Source: Aromatoleum petrolei
GTDB taxonomy: Bacteria; Pseudomonadota; Gammaproteobacteria; Burkholderiales; Rhodocyclaceae
Direction of reading: 5' to 3'
Assembly: GCF_017894385.1 (NCBI RefSeq)
Contig: NZ_CP059560.1
Coordinates: 310,001 to 374,000 of the forward strand
Length of the DNA stretch: 64,000 nt
In this document: in pieces, positions 47,256 through 54,709 of the stretch
Numbering within the stretch: the first letter of the stretch is position 1
How the letters are laid out: each line of letters opens with the position of its first letter
Notes under the pieces: generated by a model
What the model was told of the DNA's origin: nothing
Seen by the model: only the letters and a program-made list of their open reading frames with translations
Database searches by the model: none
Program-made: the position numbers and the translations under genes

Positions 47256-49306
47256 AGTTCTTTCTCTCCTTGCGATTCCTTGAGCACTTCGATGAAGGCT
47301 TCGAGGCGGGTCTTGATCTGGCCGGTGTCACCTTGCGAGTAGTCGGTGTCGAGTTCCAGGGCGGGCAGTCCCATCTCGTGGAAGCGCCGCATGAAGAGGC
47401 CCTTGGTCTGGGAGAAGGACGGGCAGAACTTGAGCGTGTAGTAGATGACGGCGTCGACCTTGTATTCGCGGGCGAGCTTCTCGGCGAAGTCGATGCGGCG
47501 GGTCAGCGGCGACTGGCGGGCACACGGGGCCTGGTCGAGGTAGGCGTTGGCGAGATCGCGGTACGGATCGTCGGTTTCCTGCGTGTCGTAGTAGAAGGGT
47601 GACAGGCCGGTGCAGTGGTCTTCGACCACCACGTTCACGCCGATGTCCTTCTCCAGCAGATCCATCAGGCGACGGTCGCCGTCGGCCATGATGCCGCCGC
47701 AGACCATCACGCGCAGACGCGGCGTATCGTCCTCGGGCACCGCGGCGAGGCGGTCGTAGAGTTCGTCGAGGATCGGCTGCTGCTCTTCGGCCGGGATCGA
47801 GCGGTAGGCGCGCGTGATCTCCAGGAAGTCGCTACCGGAGAGCGGCGGACGGTTGCGCTTGCGGAGATCCGAGATCTTGTGGATCGTCTGGCGCAGCTTC
47901 TTGTGCAGCTTGATCGACTCCCGCAACTTGGCCTCTTCGACCGGCTTGCCGGTCAGCTTCTCGAGATCCTTGCTGAAGGCGACCATCTCGCCGCGGAAGA
48001 AGTCGCGGGCACTGGGCTTGTCGGCCGTGCGAGGCACCACGTAGCCGTAGGACGGCTTGAAGTAGTGGTTGATCGCGTTGGAGGTCGCGCGCATCGTGTC
48101 GCAGGTGTAGAAGGTCACGACCTGGTCGAGCGCGTCGTGGAACGGGTCCTTGGTGCGGAAATGGCCGAGCACGCTCTTGCTCATGTCGCAGAACACGCTC
48201 TTCACGATCACTTCACCCTCGGCGACCACCGACGGCGTGCCGCACTTGTCGATGCGGCCGAAGGCGACACCCGCGGCGGTGAGCAGCTCAGGCGGCGTGT
48301 AGGTGCAGAGGTAGCCGACCTTCTTCACGTCCTTGCGCTCGATGAGGGACACCTCGGCGTCCTCGATGCGGCGCGACACGTCCGACAGATCACAGCGCTC
48401 GGCGACCATCGTGGTCTTGATCTTGCGTTTCTCGACCGCCAGGCGCTGGGCGTACATGGCGGCGCCCAGGCAGCCTGCAAAGACCATGTCGAGCTTGGGC
48501 TGCACGATCTTCTGGCCCAGCAGCCTTTCCAGCGCGTGCTTCATGCCCGCGTTGTTGGACACGCCGCCGGTGAAGACGATGTCCGATTCCAGGGGGATGG
48601 CGCGCAGCAAGCCGACGACGCGCTTGGCAGAGGCCATATGCACGCCCGCGGCGATGTCGGCCGCCGTCTCGCCCTTGGCGCGGTGGGAGATCACTTCGGA
48701 TTCGGCGAAGACCACACACTGGGCGCTGACTTCCAGATCCTTGGTGGCCTTCAGGGCCTCGGGGCCGACGTCGTACATCGTGAGGTCGAGCAGGTTGGCG
48801 GCCTTCTCCAGGAAGCGCCCGGTGCCCGCCGCACACTTGTCGTTCATGCGGAACTTCACGACCTTGCCGGTCTCGGGATCGACCTGGATCGCCTTCGCGT
48901 CCTGGCCGCCGATGTCGATAATGGTGCGGGTGCCGGCGTTGAGGTAATGCGCGCCCATCGCGTGGCAGGAGATCTCGGTGAGGATCTCGCTGGGCACGGT
49001 ATCGAACTTCAGCGACACGCGGCCGTAGCCGGTGCCGACGATGAAGTCGATGTCTTCCATCGTGATGTTGGCGTTGTCGTACAGCTCCTCAAGCAGTTCG
49101 GCCGCGGTTTCCTGCATGTTGAGGCCGGTGGGTAGCAGCGCGGTGTAGAGCCGGCCGTCGTGGAGCAGCACGGCCTTGGAGTTGCGCGAGCCGATGTCGA
49201 TGCCCAGCGAGGTCACGCCGGTGAGCTCATGGACCAGTTTTGGGTCGATGACCTCGGTGAAGGGCAGGCTGCGCTCTGAGGGAATGTTCTCGTGTCTCAT
49301 GTTCAT
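47243..49306 (-). CDS. fused BcrA-type ATPase and HgdB/BcrB-type reductase subunit
   Basis: A 687-residue fusion. Residues 31-290 are a BadF/BcrA ASKHA ATPase with GIDIGS (35-40), GTGYGR (91-96), IDIGGQDAKAI and the cluster ligands Cys158 (KCAAGTGRF) and Cys197 (QCVVFAES). Residues 310-687 are an HgdB/BcrB-like subunit with Cys334, Cys373 (VFCDMS), Cys402 (TCDTM) and LKFCPSF, ending DTDYSQGDTGQIKTRLEAF. In the known four-subunit benzoyl-CoA reductase these are separate BcrA and BcrB chains. The ATG overlaps the preceding stop (ATGA) and has a GGAGGTGGAGG ribosome site. The fusion is continuous, with no stop or shift. Confidence 0.88.
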   Translation of the reverse strand: MNMRHENIPSERSLPFTEVIDPKLVHELTGVTSLGIDIGSRNSKAVLLHDGRLYTALLPTGLNMQETAAELLEELYDNANITMEDIDFIVGTGYGRVSLKFDTVPSEILTEISCHAMGAHYLNAGTRTIIDIGGQDAKAIQVDPETGKVVKFRMNDKCAAGTGRFLEKAANLLDLTMYDVGPEALKATKDLEVSAQCVVFAESEVISHRAKGETAADIAAGVHMASAKRVVGLLRAIPLESDIVFTGGVSNNAGMKHALERLLGQKIVQPKLDMVFAGCLGAAMYAQRLAVEKRKIKTTMVAERCDLSDVSRRIEDAEVSLIERKDVKKVGYLCTYTPPELLTAAGVAFGRIDKCGTPSVVAEGEVIVKSVFCDMSKSVLGHFRTKDPFHDALDQVVTFYTCDTMRATSNAINHYFKPSYGYVVPRTADKPSARDFFRGEMVAFSKDLEKLTGKPVEEAKLRESIKLHKKLRQTIHKISDLRKRNRPPLSGSDFLEITRAYRSIPAEEQQPILDELYDRLAAVPEDDTPRLRVMVCGGIMADGDRRLMDLLEKDIGVNVVVEDHCTGLSPFYYDTQETDDPYRDLANAYLDQAPCARQSPLTRRIDFAEKLAREYKVDAVIYYTLKFCPSFSQTKGLFMRRFHEMGLPALELDTDYSQGDTGQIKTRLEAFIEVLKESQGEKELCTQ

Positions 49307-50202
49307 GCCTCCACCTCCATCTCCTGCGGCGCCGAATCGAGTTCGGCGATACCGCAGACCTTCTGCTGGGCGATGACGGCCGCCCCGAGGCAACCGGCGA
49401 ACACGGCGTTGAGCCGCGGTGTGACGAAGGGCCGGCCGAGCAGGCTTTCCAGCGCGTGCTTGACCCCGATGTTGTTGGAGACGCCGCCCGAGAATGCGAG
49501 CTCAGGGTCGAGGCCGATGCGGTTGACCAGATTGCAGACGCGGCGAGCGATCGCGAAATGCACGCCGGCCGCGATGTCCTCGCCCTTCTCGCCGGTGGCC
49601 TTCAGCGACACGATTTCCGACTCGGCGAACACCACGCACTGGCTGCTCATCTGCAGCTGCTTGGTGGATTGCATCGCGCGGGCACCCAACTCTTCGAGGG
49701 GGTAGCCCAGCATCTCCGCGGTTTTCTCGAGGAAGCGGCCGGAACCGGCGGCACACTTGTCGTTCATCGCGAACTCGGTGACGCGCCCGTTGCTGGTATC
49801 GAGCTTGATGGCCTTGCAATCCTGGCCGCCAATATCGATGATGGTGCGGGTATCGGCGTTGAGGTAATGCGCGCCCATCGCGTGACAGGTGATCTCGGTG
49901 ATCACCTCCGCCGGGATATCGCTGAATTGCAGTGCAATGCGGCCATAACCGGTGCCCGCAATCATCGAGATGTCGCTGCGCGGCAGTTGTGCCAGCTTCA
50001 GCAATTTGTTGACGAGCCGCGCCGCCGTTTCATGCGGATGCACGCCGCTGGCGGTAATGACGGTATGAACATGCTCAGCGGTGAGCATCACCGCCTTGGA
50101 TTGCCGGGAACCGATATCGATGCCGACGGTGGTCACCGGCTGCAACTCGGGTATTTTTCGCGGATCGATCACATCCGCGATCTTGAAACTGCTCTCGCTC
50201 AT
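49303..50202 (-). CDS. BcrD-type ATPase subunit (BadF/BadG/BcrA/BcrD family)
   Basis: A 299-residue stand-alone ASKHA ATPase that hydrolyses ATP to push electrons into the reductase. Motifs: GIDIGS (27-32), GTGYGR, IDIGGQDCKAI, MNDKCAAGSGRF with Cys150, and SSQCVVFAES with Cys189. The two cysteines of this subunit and of its partner would hold a bridging [4Fe-4S] cluster. First gene of the operon. Start MSESSF is chosen from GGAGGAG upstream; the frame continues further without homology. Overlaps the fused gene by 4 bases. Confidence 0.9.
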   Translation of the reverse strand: MSESSFKIADVIDPRKIPELQPVTTVGIDIGSRQSKAVMLTAEHVHTVITASGVHPHETAARLVNKLLKLAQLPRSDISMIAGTGYGRIALQFSDIPAEVITEITCHAMGAHYLNADTRTIIDIGGQDCKAIKLDTSNGRVTEFAMNDKCAAGSGRFLEKTAEMLGYPLEELGARAMQSTKQLQMSSQCVVFAESEIVSLKATGEKGEDIAAGVHFAIARRVCNLVNRIGLDPELAFSGGVSNNIGVKHALESLLGRPFVTPRLNAVFAGCLGAAVIAQQKVCGIAELDSAPQEMEVEA

Positions 50203-50245
50203 TGCAGGCTCCTCCGTTTGGAACTTTTGATTTGATCTGCGGTGC

Positions 50246-50300
50246 CACATTAAGCGCATCCCGAATCGCGAGCTTGACTTGCAAAGACACCGACTTGACA
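50246..50300 (-). promoter_or_regulatory. reductase-operon promoter with 21-bp GTCAA direct repeat
   Basis: On the operon strand: GTCAAGTCGGTGTC starting at 50299, a second GTCAA (50278-50274) exactly 21 bp on, then 16 bases, then GCGCTTAATGTG. The proximal repeat lies where a -35 would be and TTAATG fits a -10. The same layout precedes the nine-gene operon (63490-63542) and, with slightly longer spacing, the ferredoxin (51461-51515). It lies 57 bases ahead of the divergent AraC gene. Confidence 0.7.
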
Positions 50301-50356
50301 TTTGGTCACAGGCCGTTAGAGTGGAGATTCAACAATCTGGCGAGTGAGAGTTTGAG

Positions 50357-51385
50357 ATGGCAATGAAGAAGCTCCACCGCAGTGCCTGCCTGACCAACTA
50401 CGTCGAACTCGCTCAGTCGCTGAACATTTCGCCTTTCGATCAATTGCGCCGCGTCAACATCAATCCGGCCTGCCTGACGAATCCGGACACCAAGATTCCG
50501 GTCTCCGCGCTGTTTCACCTGCTCGAGAATTCCGCGCAGGCGGCGGGGGTGGAGAACTTTGGCCTGCGCATGGCCGAAGGCCGCCAGCTGTCGAACCTTG
50601 GTCCGCTCGCGCTCGTGATCAAGAGCCAGCCAACGATGCGCCAGGCCCTCGAAGCGATCCGCAGCTATACCCACCTGCAGGCGGAAGAGGTGATGCTGAT
50701 GTTCGAAGAGAACGATGGCGTGCTGGTGATCCGCGAAGAACTGATGCCAGATCAGGCGCAACCGACGCGCCAGGCGACCGAGATGTCGCTCGGCATCCTG
50801 TATCGGACCTTGCGGGTGCTGCTGGGCAACGAATGGCGGCCCACCGCGGTGTGCTTCCGGCACTCGGCTCCCGCAGACCTGCGTGTCCACCAGCGGGTGT
50901 TCGACGCGCGCCTGCAGTTCAACAGCAATATCGACGGCATCATCTGCCGGGCCACGATCCTGGACGACCCCCTGCCCAGCTACGACCCCGAAACCGCCCG
51001 CTACGTGCGCAAACTGCTGGACGTGATGAATACCGAACCCGTCCATTCGGCAGCGGAAAACGTGCGGCAACTGATCTGGCTGCTGCTGCCGACGGGGCGA
51101 TGCTCCGTCGAGGTCGTGGCCCAGCATCTCGGGCTCGACCGCCGCACCCTGCACCGCCATCTGCAGAAGAGCGGCCAAACCTTCTCGGACATTCTCGACG
51201 GGGCGCGGCGCGACCTGGCAGTCAAGTACCTGAGCAACTCGCAACGCCCCCTGAAGGACCTCGCGGAGCTGCTCGGCTTCTCGGAACCCTCCGCCTTTTC
51301 CCGCTGGTTCGCGAGCCGCTTCGGTTGTACGGCGTCGGCCTGGCGCCAGCATCAGCGCAGCGAAAACAATCCCTTCCGGCAGTAA
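50357..51385 (+). CDS. AraC-family transcriptional regulator
   Basis: A 342-residue regulator. The N-terminal two thirds match the arabinose-binding-like domain of the OruR/PF12625 group (YVELAQSLNISPFDQLRRV; ENFGLRMAEGRQLSNLGPL). The C-terminal double helix-turn-helix contains VVAQHLGLDRRTLHRHLQ and LAELLGFSEPSAFSRWF. AraC proteins bind direct repeats about two helical turns apart, which matches the 21-bp GTCAA pairs at three promoters here. It is divergent from the reductase operon and is the likely activator of that operon, the ferredoxin and the nine-gene operon. The effector is probably a pathway CoA thioester or acid. Confidence 0.9.
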   Translation: MAMKKLHRSACLTNYVELAQSLNISPFDQLRRVNINPACLTNPDTKIPVSALFHLLENSAQAAGVENFGLRMAEGRQLSNLGPLALVIKSQPTMRQALEAIRSYTHLQAEEVMLMFEENDGVLVIREELMPDQAQPTRQATEMSLGILYRTLRVLLGNEWRPTAVCFRHSAPADLRVHQRVFDARLQFNSNIDGIICRATILDDPLPSYDPETARYVRKLLDVMNTEPVHSAAENVRQLIWLLLPTGRCSVEVVAQHLGLDRRTLHRHLQKSGQTFSDILDGARRDLAVKYLSNSQRPLKDLAELLGFSEPSAFSRWFASRFGCTASAWRQHQRSENNPFRQ

Positions 51386-51460
51386 GCCGCTGGGGGCCTC
51401 CGCGCCCCCTCCTCGCCCATGCGGCCGCACTCGCGGCTGCCCCACGGACTGTCCCATAAC

Positions 51461-51515
51461 GTCAAGTCGATGACTTGAACGGTCAAAGGCAGGCGACCTC
51501 CCCAAGCGCTAAATA
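51461..51515 (+). promoter_or_regulatory. ferredoxin promoter with 21-bp GTCAA direct repeat and palindrome
   Basis: GTCAAGTCGATGAC at 51461 and GTCAA at 51482 are 21 bp apart; 19 bases later comes GCGCTAAATA. The first 14 bases match the reductase-operon site at 12 positions. TCAAGTC-GAT-GACTTGA (51462-51478) is also a perfect 7-bp palindrome with a 3-base centre. The ferredoxin start is about 120 bases downstream of the GCGCTAAATA element. Confidence 0.6.
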
Positions 51516-51635
51516 CCGCCCAAGGGCATCGGGCAAGGCATCACCAAAACCGGTGCTCGCGCTATCCATAATCATCTGCGCCGCCAGCCATCCGCATTTC
51601 GGGTTTCGGTCGGGCGAACGCGCCAGGAGGAAGAC

Positions 51636-51881
51636 ATGGCACTGATCATCAATGCGGACTGTATCAATTGCGGCGTGTGCGAAACGGAGTGCCCCAACGA
51701 GGCGATTTCTCCGGGAGAAGACATTTTCGTGATCGACCCCACGAAATGCACCGAATGCGTCGGGCATTACGACAAGTCGCAATGCATCACGGTCTGTCTG
51801 TCGGACTGCATCTTCCCTGATCCCGCCTTCAAGGAAAGCCGGGATCAGCTTCAGGAAAAATACGCCCGCATGGCGTCCTGA
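51636..51881 (+). CDS. 2[4Fe-4S] ferredoxin
   Basis: An 81-residue ferredoxin with two clusters: Cys9-x2-Cys12-x2-Cys15-x3-Cys19, and Cys38-x2-Cys41-x8-Cys50-x3-Cys54 followed by Cys58. The insertion in the second motif and the C-terminal helix are those of the Allochromatium type, the kind that donates low-potential electrons to benzoyl-CoA reductase in Thauera. Placement beside the reductase operon and the shared promoter design support that role. A purine-rich AGGAGGAAG lies just before the ATG. Confidence 0.93.
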   Translation: MALIINADCINCGVCETECPNEAISPGEDIFVIDPTKCTECVGHYDKSQCITVCLSDCIFPDPAFKESRDQLQEKYARMAS

Positions 51882-51915
51882 GCGGCACGAGCCCGCAACG
51901 GGAGGAGCTACAGCC

Positions 51916-52014
51916 ATGGGAACGACCCTGATCCGGCTCCTCCTCGTTGCGCTGGCCTGCGCGGAGTGGGTCGCCCTGTGGAGCATCGTGTATCGCTCGA
52001 CGCTCGGGATTTGA
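51916..52014 (+). CDS. 32-residue single-span membrane protein
   Basis: A very small gene 34 bases after the ferredoxin, with a strong GGGAGGAGCT ribosome site 7 bases before ATG 51916 and a stop at 52012-52014. The product has one hydrophobic helix (LIRLLLVALACAEWVALWSIV) and a short polar tail YRSTLGI. It could anchor the ferredoxin or reductase at the membrane. That role is only a guess, but the ribosome site and position support a real gene. Confidence 0.55.
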   Translation: MGTTLIRLLLVALACAEWVALWSIVYRSTLGI

Positions 52015-52198
52015 GGCGTCCTCGACGTCTCTATCCCGCGTCCGTCCTTTCGCCGTATCGCATCGATCCGGCATTTCCTCTTCAGATGTCATTGACCGCG
52101 GCCTTTTCGGCCGCGACCGCACGTTTTTGCCCGTCCTCCGTGCGAAGCCTCGTCGTTGTTGGGGAGCGACCTGATCTTATCGATGCTTGATCCGAAGA

Positions 52199-52219
52199 AT
52201 GCCGGCCCGTAGCCGGCAT
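52199..52219. terminator. hairpin downstream of the ferredoxin unit
   Basis: ATGCCGGC, loop CCGTA, GCCGGCAT: a perfect 8-bp stem about 185 bases after the 32-residue gene. No T-run follows, so it may be an mRNA-stabilising or weak terminator structure. The 52015-52255 region has no supported gene. Confidence 0.45.
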
Positions 52220-52255
52220 CGGCCCGTGTACATCGGGATGCGCTCTTCTGCGATG

Positions 52256-52285
52256 AAAAAAAAGCGCGGATCTTTCGACCCGCGC
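52256..52285 (-). terminator. rho-independent terminator of the norE-norF-like operon
   Basis: Read on the minus strand: GCGCGGGTC, loop GAAA, GATCCGCGC, then eight T. One A-C mismatch interrupts the stem. It lies 13 bases after the stop of the 43-residue gene and closes that operon. Confidence 0.8.
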
Positions 52286-52298
52286 CAGAAGGAGAGAC

Positions 52299-52430
52299 CT
52301 ACGTCAGTTGCCTTCTCTTCACAGCCGGCAGGGCCTCGATGAGGAGCGACAAGCGTTGCCTGAAGGCGTGCTCGAGAAGGGTGAATTCGTTGCTGGCAGC
52401 TTCGCGGACGGGCAGCGCGTGTTCCGTCAT
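52299..52430 (-). CDS. 43-residue small protein coupled to the NorF-like gene
   Basis: It starts with ATG inside the stop codon region of the NorF-like gene (ATGA overlap) and ends 13 bases before the terminator. Sequence features: acidic/helix-forming middle (NEFTLLEHAFRQRLSLLIEAL) and a basic end (VKRRQL). No signal peptide or membrane helix. Function unknown; the tight coupling suggests it is translated with the oxidase/reductase accessory genes. Confidence 0.5.
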   Translation of the reverse strand: MTEHALPVREAASNEFTLLEHAFRQRLSLLIEALPAVKRRQLT

Positions 52431-52696
52431 TTGAGGCTGATCCAATAGGCGAGAAGAATGAGGCCGCCCACCAGGATGAGCCAGCCTTCGAGAAGAAGGC
52501 GCCACACCAGGGGAGCGCCCTGCAATTCCATGAACTCCAGAATGACCAGCCGGCCCTTGATGAAGGCGATGGCCAACATGGCAAGAATGGCGCCGGTGCC
52601 AGCGGCGCCGACGTCACCGAGCCACCAGGTGGCGCCGGTGGCAACGAGGAGAACGAGCCAGGCCCGGTTCGCGGGATTCAGGAAGAAGGCACTCAT
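52427..52696 (-). CDS. norF: NorF/cytochrome oxidase subunit IV-like membrane protein
   Basis: An 89-residue protein with three hydrophobic helices (RAWLVLLVATGATWWLG; AILAMLAIAFIKGRLVILEF; LLEGWLILVGGLILLAYW). The FIKGRLVILEFMELQGAP loop is typical of NorF and prokaryotic COX4-type subunits. Overlaps the upstream gene by ATGA. No catalytic heme-copper subunit is encoded nearby, so it and NorE probably assist a nitric oxide reductase encoded elsewhere. Confidence 0.72.
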   Translation of the reverse strand: MSAFFLNPANRAWLVLLVATGATWWLGDVGAAGTGAILAMLAIAFIKGRLVILEFMELQGAPLVWRLLLEGWLILVGGLILLAYWISLK

Positions 52697-53289
52697 CGCA
52701 TCACATAAACCAAGGGAAACAGCACGATCCACAACAGATCCACCATGTGCCAGTAGGCAGCCCCGCTCTCCAGACCGTGGACATCGTGGCTGCCGTAGGC
52801 ACTCTGGCGGGTCTTGAGCCACAGGATGGCGAGAACCACCATCCCCAGGATGACGTGCATGAAGTGGAAGAAGGTCAGCGAAAAATAGAACTTGTAGAAA
52901 GTGTTGGTGGAAAAGAAAATCCCCTCGCCGAACTTGCTCCCGTACTCGAACACCTTGATGGCCAGGAAACCGGCACCGCACAGGAAGCCCAGGCCGATAC
53001 CACGGCTGGCGGCCCGACTGTCGTCCCGACGGGCCGCCTGGACCGCGAGAACGACGAACCAGGATCCGGTCACCAGCAGCAGGGTGTTAATGGCCCCGGC
53101 GTTGCGGTCCAGGGTCTGCTGGTGAAGGTTGAACATCTCCACGTTGTCCACGCGGGCGAAAGCGTAGGAAGCGAAGAGCATGGCGAAGAGCAGCATTTCG
53201 GCCATGATGAATGCCCAGACGGGCAGATAGCCGGGGAGGCGCTTCGCGGCAGGAACTTCGACGGGTAGGACAGTGGCGATGGCAGTCAT
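52693..53289 (-). CDS. norE: cytochrome c oxidase subunit III family protein, NorE-like
   Basis: A 198-residue heme-copper oxidase subunit III homologue with five helices: LPGYLPVWAFIMAEMLLFAM, the FKYGSKF-type loop (EYGSKFGEG), FHFMHVILGM and WHMVDLLWIVLFPLVY. Length and single-gene pairing with a NorF-like gene fit NorE, an accessory to nitric oxide reductase. TTGAC-TAGT-ATCAG just upstream resembles an FNR/NNR box but lies only 13 bases from the start codon. Confidence 0.8.
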   Translation of the reverse strand: MTAIATVLPVEVPAAKRLPGYLPVWAFIMAEMLLFAMLFASYAFARVDNVEMFNLHQQTLDRNAGAINTLLLVTGSWFVVLAVQAARRDDSRAASRGIGLGFLCGAGFLAIKVFEYGSKFGEGIFFSTNTFYKFYFSLTFFHFMHVILGMVVLAILWLKTRQSAYGSHDVHGLESGAAYWHMVDLLWIVLFPLVYVMR

Positions 53290-53402
53290 GGCTGGATGAT
53301 CTTGACTAGTATCAGCGCTCCAATCAGGTCCCGGTGCGCGCGATCGCGGTTGCGAATGCTGGTTGAGACGATGACCACTTTACGCCCGGGGTCGGGCGTA
53401 AG

Positions 53403-53424
53403 CCCCCCCCCGGCCTCGGGGGGG
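53403..53424. repeat. C/G-run hairpin after the nine-gene operon
   Basis: Nine C, GGCCTC, then seven G form a strong hairpin 8 bases beyond the stop of the last operon gene. No T-run follows on the minus strand. It may protect the mRNA 3' end or weakly terminate. It is of the same type as the palindromes at 1151 and 4439. Confidence 0.5.
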
Positions 53425-53431
53425 AGGTGTC

Positions 53432-54682
53432 TCAGCAGCCCTCCGGGATTCTCAAATAGGGCGCACTAGCGCCCAGATTTTCCTGCCCTTTCTTGATTTC
53501 GATACGGGCGATGTTTTGGAGATGCACTTCGTCCGGGCCGTCAGCGAAGCGCAATGCGCGGCCCCAGGTCCACATGTCGGCCAGAGGCGTATCGGGGCTG
53601 ATGCCCATGGCCCCGAATACCTGCATTGCACGGTCGCATACCGCGGTATAAACCCCAGGTACCAAGGCCTTGATCATCGAAATTTCCTTGTGCGCATGCT
53701 TGGCGCCAAACCGATCGATCATCCAGGCGGTTTTCAACACCAACAAGCGCGCCTGATCGATCTCGATCCTGGATCTCGCGATCCACTCGCCGATCGATCC
53801 ATGCTGATGCAGATACTTTCCGAACGTGCGTCGCTCCAGGCTTCGGTCGATCATCATTTCCAGAGCAAGCTCGGCGGCACCGATCGATCGCATGCAGTGG
53901 TGAATACGCCCGGGACCGAGACGCGCCTGCGCCAAGGCGAAGCCACTGCCTTCCTCACCGAGCAGGTTGGATACCGGCACGCGCACATTACGAAAGATGA
54001 CTTCGCAGTGGCCCTCCGGCGAATGGTGGTTCACGATATTGATATTGCGTACAACTTCCAGACCCGGCGCGTCCCGCGGCACCAGGATCATGCTCTGCTG
54101 CTTGTGCCGCTCGGCGTCCGGGTCGGTCTTGCCCATGACGATGAAAATGCGGCAGTGCGGATGAGCGGCGTTGGTGATGAACCACTTGCGACCATTGATG
54201 ACATATTCGTCGCCTTCCCGACGGATCGAGGTGGTGATGTTCGTGGCGTCCGAGGATGCGACGTCAGGCTCCGTCATTGCGAAGGCCGAACGAATTTCGC
54301 CCTCGAGCAGTGGACGCAGCCAAGCCTTCTGCTGCTCCGGGGTGCCGAACATGTGCAGTAGTTCCATGTTGCCGGTGTCCGGGGCATTGCAGTTGAAGAC
54401 TTCGGACGCCCAACTGACACGGCCCATGATCTCGGCCAGCGGCGCATATTCGAGGTTGGTCAGTCCGGTGCCCGGCTCGTCGGCGTGCAGGCTGGGCAGG
54501 AACATGTTCCACAAGCCTTCCGACTTGGCCATCGCCTTCAGATCGGCCATGAAGGACACCGGAAACTGGCCGCGATGCACTTCGTCCTGCCATTGGCGCT
54601 GGCGGGGCACGATATATGTGTCCATAAAACCGCGCACGCGGTCCCTAAGCTCTTCGACCTTGGACGAGTAGGCAAAATCCAT
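53432..54682 (-). CDS. ACAD10/11-like acyl-CoA dehydrogenase
   Basis: A 416-residue flavin acyl-CoA dehydrogenase of the ACAD10/11 and LvaC type. It carries FNCNAPDTGNMELLHMFG and EIRSAFAMTEPDVASSDATN, which mark that group. In it, a 4-hydroxyacyl-CoA is phosphorylated by a partner kinase, and the dehydrogenase then eliminates phosphate to give an enoyl-CoA that is rehydrated. The partner kinase-like gene (55471-56526) and an SDR are immediately upstream. Last gene of the nine-gene operon. Confidence 0.88.
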   Translation of the reverse strand: MDFAYSSKVEELRDRVRGFMDTYIVPRQRQWQDEVHRGQFPVSFMADLKAMAKSEGLWNMFLPSLHADEPGTGLTNLEYAPLAEIMGRVSWASEVFNCNAPDTGNMELLHMFGTPEQQKAWLRPLLEGEIRSAFAMTEPDVASSDATNITTSIRREGDEYVINGRKWFITNAAHPHCRIFIVMGKTDPDAERHKQQSMILVPRDAPGLEVVRNINIVNHHSPEGHCEVIFRNVRVPVSNLLGEEGSGFALAQARLGPGRIHHCMRSIGAAELALEMMIDRSLERRTFGKYLHQHGSIGEWIARSRIEIDQARLLVLKTAWMIDRFGAKHAHKEISMIKALVPGVYTAVCDRAMQVFGAMGISPDTPLADMWTWGRALRFADGPDEVHLQNIARIEIKKGQENLGASAPYLRIPEGC

Positions 54683-54709
54683 GATATTTCCTTTCTATCG
54701 ATCCATGTT

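Noticed and set aside
46017..50202. 2-hydroxyglutaryl-CoA dehydratase with its activator
   Set aside because: That system has one small activator ATPase and two dehydratase subunits. Here there are two ATPase modules for two HgdB-like modules, plus a Thauera-type ferredoxin, which fits a benzoyl-CoA-reductase-like enzyme better. Not fully excluded.
50218..50256. Sigma-54 promoter from TGGCACC upstream of the reductase operon
   Set aside because: The second half (TTGCA at the right spacing) is missing, and the GTCAA/GCGCTTAATGTG layout shared with another operon explains the region better.
53302..53315. FNR/NNR box TTGAC-N4-ATCAG as an activator site for norE
   Set aside because: It lies 13 bases from the start codon, too close for activation at the usual -41.5 position, and matches only 8 of 10 consensus bases. 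Mentioned but not annotated.
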